Shown piece after piece: positions 1-6,127 of a DNA stretch of 6,411 bases; the stretch's first letter is position 1, and each line of letters starts with the position of its first letter. Both the position numbers and the translations under genes were made by a program. This stretch comes from Bacillota bacterium. GTDB lineage: Bacteria; Bacillota; Bacilli; Paenibacillales; NBRC-103111. The stretch lies in contig JAEWAA010000621.1 of the NCBI GenBank assembly GCA_023391955.1, positions 1 to 6,411 of the forward strand. Direction: 5' to 3'. The notes under the pieces are model-generated. The model did no database searches, had not been told where the DNA came from, and was given only the letters and a program-made list of their open reading frames with translations.

Positions 1-1263
1 ATATATGCCTTGCTCCTGCAGCTTCTTCGCATCATCATACGGCGCCAGCTGCTTCACGCCCTCCTTCAAATCCGTCCCGTTCTTGAAATCCCAGTGTTTG
101 CCCTTGATGCCATAGCTCAGCATAAGAAATACATCTTCATCATTGATGGCGCTCTCCAGTATCTCCAGCGCCTTCTTCAGCTTCTCCGGCTCCTTGGCCA
201 GCTGCACGCCGAATGCATACATATTGCCTGCCGAGCCCCATGACCAGCCTCCGCTTTGGCCCTTGGGTCCTTTGGGCAGCGGGCCGAATTCAAGCCGGCC
301 GTTGGGATTCAGCTTCTTCAACGCCGTAATGGACGAGCCGGGATTTGTTTCGTCCGTAGCAGAGACATTGGAATTGTCAGTGAAGGCGAACACTCCGTCC
401 AGCTGCTTGGGACCCAAGTCCTTGCAGGTTACGAACTCGGGGTCAATATAGCCTTTTTTGTACCAATCAGCCAGGAGAGTAAGCGCTTCCTTCGCTTCGG
501 GCTGAACGGCTCCATTTACGATTTTCCCGTCCTTGACCATCCATTGGGTGGGCATAACGCCGTAGGCCCCGAATATCTTCTGGAAGGCCGCGTAATAGGA
601 GTTGCCGTCCGAGCTCATCCCAAACACGCCGATTTTTTTCAACGCTTCGAAGGCTGCCGTCATCTCATCGATGGTTTCGGGAATTTTGGTCACCCCCGCC
701 TTGTTCAGCAAGTCTGTTCTCCAGGCAACCGGCGTGGTGAACTGACCGCCATACAGGGTGGGCAAGCCATAGTTCTTCCCCTTTTGCTCGGTGTAATACC
801 AGCCCTGAGGCGCGTACTTCTGAAACAAGGCCTTGGTGCGGGGGGCATATTGTTCGATCAAATTCATGGGCACCTCAGCCAGCAGCCCCTGGTCCGCATA
901 TTTCTTCAGCTCATTGGGATCAAGCACGAACATCACATCAGGGACCTCTCCAGTGGACATCATGATCTGCTGCCGCTGGGCATAATCCGCATTGGACACG
1001 GCGATCATTTTCAGCTTCACGTTGAATTTCTGCTCGACGTATTTCTGCCCCTCCGAATCCGGCAGCACAATGTTATTGACCATCCATGACAGCTCCACCG
1101 GCTTTTCGTCCTGTGCTGCGGTTTGACCCGGGCTTGGTTTGGCACTGGCAGCCGGTGTGACTGCGGTTTCGCTGCCGCCGCCGCATCCGGCCAGGACCGA
1201 AGTCATCAGCATACCCGCCGCTATACTCTTGATGAAGCCGCTGTACAACCCCTTTTTTAACAT
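1..1263 (-). CDS. Extracellular solute-binding lipoprotein of a CUT1-type sugar ABC importer (3' end outside window)
   Basis: This is the substrate-capturing lipoprotein of the importer encoded just upstream, held on the outer face of the membrane. The ATG at 1261-1263 opens a frame that stays open for 421 codons to the window edge; the C-terminus is missing. Relatives usually run to about 500-560 residues, so roughly 100 are probably absent. Residues 1-26 form a lipoprotein signal (MLKKG start, hydrophobic stretch 14-25), with lipobox LAGC and lipidated Cys27. A Ser/Ala/Pro/Thr-rich linker follows (about 30-55). Family-like stretches include YGLP (165-168), AWRTDLLNKAG (180-190), the DWYKKGYIDPEF segment (266-277) and YGIKGKHWDF (384-393). 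A GAGGA Shine-Dalgarno (1271-1275) sits 7 nt before the ATG. The gene lies 78 nt after permease 2 with no clear terminator between them, so it is the third gene of the operon. The family call is firm; the substrate is unknown. Confidence 0.93.
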   Translation of the reverse strand, partial: MLKKGLYSGFIKSIAAGMLMTSVLAGCGGGSETAVTPAASAKPSPGQTAAQDEKPVELSWMVNNIVLPDSEGQKYVEQKFNVKLKMIAVSNADYAQRQQIMMSTGEVPDVMFVLDPNELKKYADQGLLAEVPMNLIEQYAPRTKALFQKYAPQGWYYTEQKGKNYGLPTLYGGQFTTPVAWRTDLLNKAGVTKIPETIDEMTAAFEALKKIGVFGMSSDGNSYYAAFQKIFGAYGVMPTQWMVKDGKIVNGAVQPEAKEALTLLADWYKKGYIDPEFVTCKDLGPKQLDGVFAFTDNSNVSATDETNPGSSITALKKLNPNGRLEFGPLPKGPKGQSGGWSWGSAGNMYAFGVQLAKEPEKLKKALEILESAINDEDVFLMLSYGIKGKHWDFKNGTDLKEGVKQLAPYDDAKKLQEQGIY

Positions 1264-1341
1264 CTTGCATTCCTCATTTCCTCAATAATAATTGTATTGT
1301 ATAAAGTCTTTCGACCTGATACCAGCTTGAGTTGCAAAGCC

Positions 1342-2217
1342 TCAGCCCTTTACTGAGCCCAGCATGATCCCCTTGACGAAGTAACGCTGCACGAAGGGAT
1401 ATACAAACAGAATAGGCAGAGTGGCTATCATAACTGTCGCCGCCTTCAAGGTTTCCGGCGAATAGTTGGTAGCCTGAAGCAATTCCGCCTGCGTAGCCAG
1501 TACGTCGCTCTCGTCAATAACCGTCCGGCGCACAAACAGCTGCAGCACCTGCTTATCCATGTCCCGGATATAAATCATTGCATCGAACCAGGCATTCCAA
1601 TGGCTTACTCCCGCCCATAGCGCAACCACCGCCATTACGGGAACGGATAAGGGAAGCACAATGGAGCTGAATATCTTCATTTCCCCGGCGCCGTCTATCC
1701 TGGCGGAATCGATAATCTCCTCGGGTATGGACTGGAAGAAATTCCTCATAATGATCATATTAAAGGCGGTGACGGCCCCCGGCAGCAGAAGCGCCCACAT
1801 GCTGTTAAGCAGCCCCAAGTCGCTGACCAGCAGGTAGGTGGGAATCAGGCCCCCGCTGAACAGCATGCTGAACACAAACAGCTTCATCAGGAAGCTTCTG
1901 TGAGGGAAGGATTTCCTGGATAGCGGATAAGCGGTGGTTGAGGTAGCCGCCAGTACGATTGCCACCCCGAGCCCGGTCCGCACCAGCGTGTTGATGAAGG
2001 CATCGGCCAATCCCGCCCGGTTTATCACCTTCAGGTAGGAGGACAGGGTGACCTCCGTGGGAAACAGATGCAGGCCGGGCAGCTTGGCGGCAGCGGGTGT
2101 GCTGAGGGAAAGGGTCAGGGTATACAAAAAGGGATAAAGGGTTGAGAAGGCCAGCAGCAGCAGCAAGAGGATATTGACGGCCTCGAATATGCGCTCGCCG
2201 ATTGATCGTCTGTTCAT
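1342..2217 (-). CDS. ABC sugar importer permease 2, LplC/YtcP-like (CarB/MalG type)
   Basis: This is the second transmembrane subunit of the importer, forming a heterodimeric channel with permease 1. It has 291 residues, a normal length. Hydrophobic segments suggest six membrane spans, at about 12-35, 71-97, 108-131, 136-157, 186-206 and 258-278. The cytoplasmic EAA loop that docks the ATPase is visible as EEIIDSARIDGAG (166-178) followed by IVLPLSVP (186-193). The C-terminus GIMLGSVKG is characteristic of the LplC/YtcP group as I know it. The ATG at 2215-2217 is preceded by AAGGAG with an 8-nt spacer. That site overlaps the stop codon of permease 1, and only 12 nt separate the two genes, so translation is probably coupled. 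LplC-type permeases of Bacillus work with the shared ATPase MsmX; that this one does too is inference from the lack of a local ATPase gene. Confidence 0.95.
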   Translation of the reverse strand: MNRRSIGERIFEAVNILLLLLLAFSTLYPFLYTLTLSLSTPAAAKLPGLHLFPTEVTLSSYLKVINRAGLADAFINTLVRTGLGVAIVLAATSTTAYPLSRKSFPHRSFLMKLFVFSMLFSGGLIPTYLLVSDLGLLNSMWALLLPGAVTAFNMIIMRNFFQSIPEEIIDSARIDGAGEMKIFSSIVLPLSVPVMAVVALWAGVSHWNAWFDAMIYIRDMDKQVLQLFVRRTVIDESDVLATQAELLQATNYSPETLKAATVMIATLPILFVYPFVQRYFVKGIMLGSVKG

Positions 2218-2225
2218 CTTGTTCT

Positions 2226-2232
2226 CTCCTTA
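2226..2232 (-). promoter_or_regulatory. Shine-Dalgarno of permease 2 fused with the stop codon of permease 1
   Basis: On the minus strand the sequence reads TAAGGAG. The TAA stop of permease 1 (2230-2232) shares its last two bases with the AAGGAG ribosome-binding site (2226-2231) of permease 2, whose ATG starts 8 nt later. A ribosome finishing permease 1 therefore stops on the initiation site of permease 2. This suggests coupled, near-equal synthesis of the two subunits. Confidence 0.8.
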
Positions 2233-3195
2233 CCAGATTCCTTGTTCTTTATCGTAGAGCTTCACCAAACGGTTGGCGATCATAACCAGCACCAGTCCAA
2301 AAAAGGAGTTGAACAGCCCCGCTGCTGCACCCAGCTCGTAATTCATGGTCAGCAGTCTGCGCAGCACATAGGTATCCAATATGTCACCGATGCTGGAGGT
2401 GGTGGGCGTCATCAGGTTGTAAATCTGGTCGAAGCCGGCGGACAGAAATTTTCCGATATGCAGGAGCAGCATGGTGGTGATAACCGGTGTAATAGCCGGC
2501 AGGGTAATATGCCAGATTTGTCTCCAGCGGTTGGCTCCGTCGGCAATGGCCGCTTCATAGAGGGTCGGATCGACACCGGACAACGCCGCAAAATATACGA
2601 TGGAGCCCCAGCCGATGCTCTGCCATATGTCAGTCACTACGATGACTCCATAAAACTTGGAGGGTTCGATCATCCAACTGACCGGCTCGAAGCCGAGATA
2701 GCCAAGGATTTGGTTGAAGCCGCCATGGATACTGAGGAAGCTGAACAGAATGCCGGCAAGAATCACCCAGGAAAAAAAATGGGGCAGATAGGAAATCGTC
2801 TGAATGGTGCGCCGAAACCAGCTGGACCGGATCTCATTAAGCATAATCGCCAGCAGGATCGGCGCCGGGAAAGCAAAAACATACTTCAAGAAGGAAATGA
2901 CAACCGTATTGCGCAGGGCATCCATAAAGCCTTGTCCGGAGAATAAGTATTCAAAATGCTTAAAACCCACCCAGGGACTTCCCATAATTCCCTCAAGAAT
3001 TCTGAAATCCTTAAAAGCGATGGTAATTCCATACATCGGTACATAAGCAAACAGCAGGAACAGCAGGAATCCCGGAAGAAACATGAGGATTAAATAGCGG
3101 TTTCTTGCATACGAACGGATTGTTGCCCTCAGCCTCCCCGACAAGAATGGCAGGACGGATTCACTCCTTGCCGCCGGTTTAACGCCTTCTCTCAT
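2230..3195 (-). CDS. ABC sugar importer permease 1, LplB/YteP-like
   Basis: This is the first transmembrane subunit of the importer and the first gene of its operon, with 321 residues from the chosen start. A basic cytoplasmic N-terminus (1-34) leads into the first span, about 35-59, containing LPGFLLFLLFAYVPMYG and followed by IAFKDF, typical of LplB/YteP proteins. Further hydrophobic segments lie near 95-118, 132-154, 183-205, 236-255 and 288-308. The EAA loop is near-consensus: YEAAIADGANRWRQIWHITLPAITP (about 213-237). The C-terminus KLYDKEQGIW resembles others of this group. The start is set at the ATG 3193-3195 because AGGGGA (3203-3208) lies 7 nt upstream. An in-frame GTG at 3199-3201 would add two residues but sits only 1 nt from that site. 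It is expected to pair with permease 2; the substrate is unknown. Confidence 0.95.
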   Translation of the reverse strand: MREGVKPAARSESVLPFLSGRLRATIRSYARNRYLILMFLPGFLLFLLFAYVPMYGITIAFKDFRILEGIMGSPWVGFKHFEYLFSGQGFMDALRNTVVISFLKYVFAFPAPILLAIMLNEIRSSWFRRTIQTISYLPHFFSWVILAGILFSFLSIHGGFNQILGYLGFEPVSWMIEPSKFYGVIVVTDIWQSIGWGSIVYFAALSGVDPTLYEAAIADGANRWRQIWHITLPAITPVITTMLLLHIGKFLSAGFDQIYNLMTPTTSSIGDILDTYVLRRLLTMNYELGAAAGLFNSFFGLVLVMIANRLVKLYDKEQGIW

Positions 3196-3202
3196 ACTCA
3201 CA

Positions 3203-3208
3203 TCCCCT
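3203..3208 (-). promoter_or_regulatory. Ribosome-binding site that sets the permease 1 start
   Basis: The minus strand reads AGGGGA here. It is 7 nt from the ATG at 3195, an ideal distance, but 1 nt from the in-frame GTG at 3201. An overlapping ATG at 3201-3203 is out of frame. The site therefore supports a 321-residue product. Confidence 0.75.
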
Positions 3209-3241
3209 ATCGCCTGATTTCAATTGCTTCTCGCTGACTTA

Positions 3242-3284
3242 ACTGTAGAGGGGAATGAATTCCGGTGCCAGTCACATTTTTTTT
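3242..3284 (-). promoter_or_regulatory. Candidate promoter of the importer operon with an upstream A-tract
   Basis: On the minus strand a -10-like TACAGT (3242-3247, four of six matches to TATAAT) lies 17 nt from a very poor -35, TGGCAC (3265-3270, two of six). A run of eight A (3277-3284) falls at about -42 to -49, where an UP element would contact the RNA polymerase alpha subunit. Transcription would start near 3235, giving a leader of about 40 nt before the permease 1 ATG. A weak -35 is common in promoters that need an AraC-type activator, which fits the adjacent regulator. This was assigned by eye. A TTGACC at 3320-3325 has no suitable -10 at normal spacing. Confidence 0.4.
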
Positions 3285-3385
3285 GGGACGCATACAGTCC
3301 AGAAACGGCGTGAACCGGTGGTCAAGAAAATGTTAACGCTGCGGGAATGCTCTTAATCCGGCCTGTTCACCCTTGAACGCGCAGC

Positions 3386-3417
3386 AAAAAGCCGCAGGCG
3401 CCAAGCCCCCTGCGGCT
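3386..3417 (-). terminator. Rho-independent terminator after the AraC-family regulator
   Basis: Arms AGCCGCAGG (3409-3417 on the minus strand) and CCTGCGGCT (3390-3398) form a perfect 9-bp GC-rich stem with a 10-nt loop. A run of five T follows (3386-3390), the first of which is part of the stem. It begins 31 nt past the regulator stop codon in the direction of transcription. It makes the importer operon largely independent of regulator transcription and so requires a separate operon promoter. Confidence 0.88.
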
Positions 3418-3448
3418 CCACCGGTACAGGCATCCGCCTGACCTTCCT

Positions 3449-5764
3449 TTATTCATGCCGGGCCTGCTTCTCCCGGTATTCGCCGGGAGTGATCCCGTAT
3501 TTCTTTTTGAAGACACGGAACAGCTGCTGGACACTGGTATAACCGATTTGTTCGGATATCTGCTGCAGGTTATAGTCCGTCGCTGTAAGCAGCCGGACTG
3601 CATGCTCCAGCCGGAGCGCCGTCACATACTCCACGAAGGATTCACCCACCTCATCCTTGAACAGTTGGCTGAGATAGGAGGCGCTGATGCCGGCTTCATC
3701 CGCCGCTGACTGCAAGGACAGGTCTGTCGTATACCTGTCCTGTATCCAAACCAGCGTTTTCTTGATCAGAATCTCCGTTTTGTTCCGCTTAACCGACTCC
3801 ATAAACGCCAATATGGAAACCAGCAGGTCCTCTGCAAACCATGCGTGAATGGCCGCTGACGCATTCAGGGAGAAGAACGCCTCATACGGATTATTTCCTT
3901 GAAGCATCCTTTCTGTATCGTCATCATACTCCTGCAGCAGCCTGATCATGGCAACCAGCAGCTGCAGGTAAAATGTCTTGATTAAATGGAAGGACGGGTG
4001 GTCCTGCTCCAGCTTTATTCTAAACTCCGCCAGGGCATGAAGAGCTGCCCTCCCGTCCCTTGCTCTTAACGCCCTCAGAATATCCTGTTCCTCGACGGAC
4101 GGATATTGTGCCAGCTTCCCGGCAACCAGCGTCATGTTCTGATACGGCAATACCTCATCGTAGACATTGGCCCAATTCATCTGAAGCGCCTGGAGTGCCT
4201 CCCTGTAGGAGTAGGCCAGATTGTGGACAGGGCGCACTGACCGTCCTACGCCAATTGTAACGGTATGCTTCAGGATTTTCTTGACCACCCTGCGCAGCTC
4301 ATCCGCATATTCTACCAGACCGGCCTCGGAGACTGTTTCCCCATTGTAGTTCAGGATGATGACCGCATAGGGATGAACCAGAATCGAATCCAGCCGGACA
4401 TTCCCGCCAATGAAGTGAAGCGCTGTCAATTCATGGGCAATATTGGACACTGCAAACAAGAACAACGCCTGATCCTTATCGAAGGTGCTGCTGGATTCTG
4501 CATCCATCTGAATAACCATCACACTGAAATGAGACCAAGGGAACAGCTCCCACTCCTGAAGCTCCTCTGACAGACGGGTTAAATCCACCACATTCCCGTG
4601 TATGGCGGAGTGCAAATAATGAGTGTGCAGCAAGGGGAAATGCTTCTCCTGCAGACTCTTTCCATTATGCACCTCCTCCAGTAAACCGTTGATATGCCGT
4701 TCGATCCGCAGCCATTCATCGTTGCCGCTGTCGTCATCTGGATGCCTGTTGATGGACAGCTTTTCCATAATCCGCTTGATGACAATTTTGATCTGCTTGT
4801 GGCTGAAGTAAGCCGAAAAAATGGCCAGTATACACAGCAATAGCGAGATAGCGATAATTGTCTGTTTGAACAGCTCCACTTGATGCCGCGGGGTGCTGGA
4901 GGGAATAATCATGGCATAGGTCCAGTCATTCCAGCTTGACTTGACCATGGACAGATAATATCCGGCCGCCCTTCCGGTATACATGGTCCGTTCTTGGGAA
5001 TGATCCTCCATGAAGGCCTGTACTTGGTCAAGCGCAAGGCCGGGATACGCTCCGGCCATTGTTTGGGCAATGACCTGCCCCTCTTTGTTGATCACCATGA
5101 CCTGCCCCTCCGACCCCAGCGGAAATTTGGAGATGACTTGAGTGAGGAAATCCGGCTTCAGATTCACGACCACCGCAGCCTTGGCCTCGTTATAGAGCAT
5201 AGGCAACAGTCGGATATGGGTAATGACCGTTTCCTTCTGGCCGTTGGCTGCCGTAACTAACCGCGGGGTAATCCACTTCCGTTGGCTTTTGGTCTGGATC
5301 ATCCGGTCCACATCCCCGAGCCAGCCGGTATCCTGGAATACCCGGTCCTCATGGATCAGGGTAATCAACTCGTTGGTGATAACCGTCTTTTGGTTGAAGT
5401 GATAAAAATAAACAGACAGCAGCCCGTCGGTGCCACTTTTCATCATCGCCAAATCATTGCGGACTCTGTTGGATTCCAGCGCAGCCCCAAGCGGCGGCTC
5501 ATCCGCGATATTCATGACATCGATGGTATTGGACTGCATACTGATCTGGCTGGTCATCTGTTCGATATTCGCCAGCCTGGTCTCCACCTGCTGCTCAATC
5601 TGGGACAGGCTCTCCCGGGAGGAGCGGTATATCTCCTCCTGCACAATCCAGGAGCCCATGTAATAGATGGCCGTGCCAAACAGAATAACCGGAAAGATGG
5701 AAATCAGAAGCGTTGTTGTAACCCATTTAGGCGGAAGATGCTTCAGACTTAGTATCCTGTTCAT
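3449..5764 (-). CDS. Membrane-anchored AraC-family regulator with extracytoplasmic Cache-like sensor
   Basis: This is a 771-residue one-component signal transducer that probably controls the adjacent importer operon. A short basic N-terminus precedes membrane segment 1 (about 17-39). Residues 40-298 form an extracytoplasmic region resembling a dCache domain, with a helical start (45-75) and a PAS-like strand pair VMVINKEGQVIAQ (222-234). Membrane segment 2 is about 299-320. A linker leads to a degenerate GGDEF-like domain (about 410-530; TVTIGVGRSV at 501-510, SYREALQAL at 519-527) with no cyclase motif. The AraC domain spans about 665-766: the first helix-turn-helix is LSLQSAADEAGISASYLSQLFKDEVG (682-707) and the second QQISEQIGYTSVQQLFRVFKKKYGITPGEYR (734-764). 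The ATG at 5762-5764 has GGAGAG (5771-5776) 6 nt upstream. No receiver or kinase domain is visible, so sensing and DNA binding share one chain. The ligand is unknown. Confidence 0.95.
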   Translation of the reverse strand: MNRILSLKHLPPKWVTTTLLISIFPVILFGTAIYYMGSWIVQEEIYRSSRESLSQIEQQVETRLANIEQMTSQISMQSNTIDVMNIADEPPLGAALESNRVRNDLAMMKSGTDGLLSVYFYHFNQKTVITNELITLIHEDRVFQDTGWLGDVDRMIQTKSQRKWITPRLVTAANGQKETVITHIRLLPMLYNEAKAAVVVNLKPDFLTQVISKFPLGSEGQVMVINKEGQVIAQTMAGAYPGLALDQVQAFMEDHSQERTMYTGRAAGYYLSMVKSSWNDWTYAMIIPSSTPRHQVELFKQTIIAISLLLCILAIFSAYFSHKQIKIVIKRIMEKLSINRHPDDDSGNDEWLRIERHINGLLEEVHNGKSLQEKHFPLLHTHYLHSAIHGNVVDLTRLSEELQEWELFPWSHFSVMVIQMDAESSSTFDKDQALFLFAVSNIAHELTALHFIGGNVRLDSILVHPYAVIILNYNGETVSEAGLVEYADELRRVVKKILKHTVTIGVGRSVRPVHNLAYSYREALQALQMNWANVYDEVLPYQNMTLVAGKLAQYPSVEEQDILRALRARDGRAALHALAEFRIKLEQDHPSFHLIKTFYLQLLVAMIRLLQEYDDDTERMLQGNNPYEAFFSLNASAAIHAWFAEDLLVSILAFMESVKRNKTEILIKKTLVWIQDRYTTDLSLQSAADEAGISASYLSQLFKDEVGESFVEYVTALRLEHAVRLLTATDYNLQQISEQIGYTSVQQLFRVFKKKYGITPGEYREKQARHE

Positions 5765-5813
5765 TGGCTGCTCTCCTGTTTGAAGTGAAGGTCCCCTTCT
5801 CCCTTGGGTACAT

Positions 5814-5841
5814 ATGATAGGATCAGGCTGCGCATCATTAA
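5814..5841 (-). promoter_or_regulatory. Candidate promoter of the AraC-family regulator
   Basis: On the minus strand a -10-like TATCAT (5814-5819) is separated by 16 nt from TTAATG (5836-5841), which matches TTGACA at three of six positions. The predicted leader is about 43 nt. The surroundings are AT-rich. An alternative -10 could be chosen a few tens of bases upstream in the TATTTATTATT stretch, so the exact element is uncertain. Confidence 0.3.
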
Positions 5842-5896
5842 TAATAAATATGTTTCGGTTACGATGCCATTAACATTTTTTCTTCAGGCTCTGCTT

Positions 5897-6060
5897 AGGG
5901 CGTGTCTGATAACTCCGAGGGGAGCAAATAAGGCCCTCATTTTCGTTCATGGCAAGGAACTTTCGTGTGAGTTCACCGGGAGGACGTCAAGCGGGAGTGA
6001 CGATGCAAGGGGCGAAAAGACGGTGAAAGATGCCCTCAAGCGAGTTTTCAGACACGCACT
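5897..6060. mobile_element. MITE-like element with 19-bp terminal inverted repeats
   Basis: The left end AGGGCGTGTCTGATAACTC (5897-5915) and the reverse complement of the right end, AGTGCGTGTCTGAAAACTC (6042-6060), agree at 17 of 19 positions. Pairing continues inward after a small internal loop, with GAGGG (5917-5921) against CCCTC (6033-6037). Inside are a 7-bp inverted repeat, TTCACCG/CGGTGAA (5972-5978 and 6021-6027), and a nested CGTCA/TGACG hairpin (5985-5989 and 5998-6002). The 164-bp unit encodes no transposase and has no convincing gene. This is the structure of a non-autonomous mobile element or a long extragenic palindromic repeat. No clear target-site duplication flanks it (left CTT, right CGT). 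It lies between the terminator of the right-hand gene and the regulator promoter region. Only one copy is visible, so mobility is inference. Confidence 0.6.
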
Positions 6061-6086
6061 CGTCTGCGGCAGGCTTAAAAACATAC

Positions 6087-6112
6087 GAAAGCCCCCGGTT
6101 CCGCCGGGGGCT
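6087..6112 (-). terminator. Rho-independent terminator after the right-hand membrane-protein gene
   Basis: On the minus strand AGCCCCCGG (6104-6112) and CCGGGGGCT (6090-6098) form a perfect 9-bp GC-rich stem with a 5-nt loop. A short T-run follows (TTT, 6088-6090), and further downstream TATGTTTTT. The hairpin starts 15 nt past the stop codon of the right-hand gene. On the plus strand no T-tract follows it, so it acts in the minus direction. Confidence 0.75.
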
Positions 6113-6127
6113 GGGGCTGAAGTCGGG

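Noticed and set aside
256..1089. Long plus-strand open frame of 277 codons
   Set aside because: It is antisense to the solute-binding protein, whose own frame gives a lipobox, family-like motifs and a good ribosome-binding site. The plus-strand translation looks like no known protein and arises from the codon bias of the opposite strand.
1073..1270. Minus-strand 65-codon frame starting at an ATG 7 bases before the binding-protein start
   Set aside because: It is out of frame with the lipoprotein, its product is Arg/Gly-rich without a domain, and the Shine-Dalgarno at 1271-1275 directly abuts its ATG, leaving no spacer.
1341..1357. CTCAG...CTGAG inverted repeat at the end of permease 2 as a terminator
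   Set aside because: The stem is only 5 bp, it overlaps the stop codon and last codons of permease 2, and no T-tract follows on the minus strand.
2242..2946. Plus-strand open frame of 234 codons opposite permease 1
   Set aside because: Its product is low-complexity and polar with no recognisable domain. The minus strand encodes a clear permease with an intact EAA loop across the same bases.
3311..3324. TGAACCGGTGGTCA as a possible CcpA cre site upstream of the importer
   Set aside because: It deviates from the cre consensus at three informative positions, including the central CG, and the opposite strand fits worse.
3365..3378. Inverted repeat GTTCA-CCCT-TGAAC as an operator or terminator
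   Set aside because: The arms are only 5 bp with a 4-nt spacer and no T-run. It lies just beyond the regulator terminator, far from the predicted promoter.
5282..5752. Plus-strand open frame of 156 codons opposite the regulator N-terminus
   Set aside because: It is antisense to the membrane segment and sensor domain of the regulator, and its translation shows no domain.
5949..6026. Short plus-strand frame inside the element (MARNFRVSS..., 25 residues), and a 26-residue minus-strand frame starting MNENEG
   Set aside because: Neither has a good ribosome-binding site, and both are made of repeat sequence constrained by its inverted repeats.
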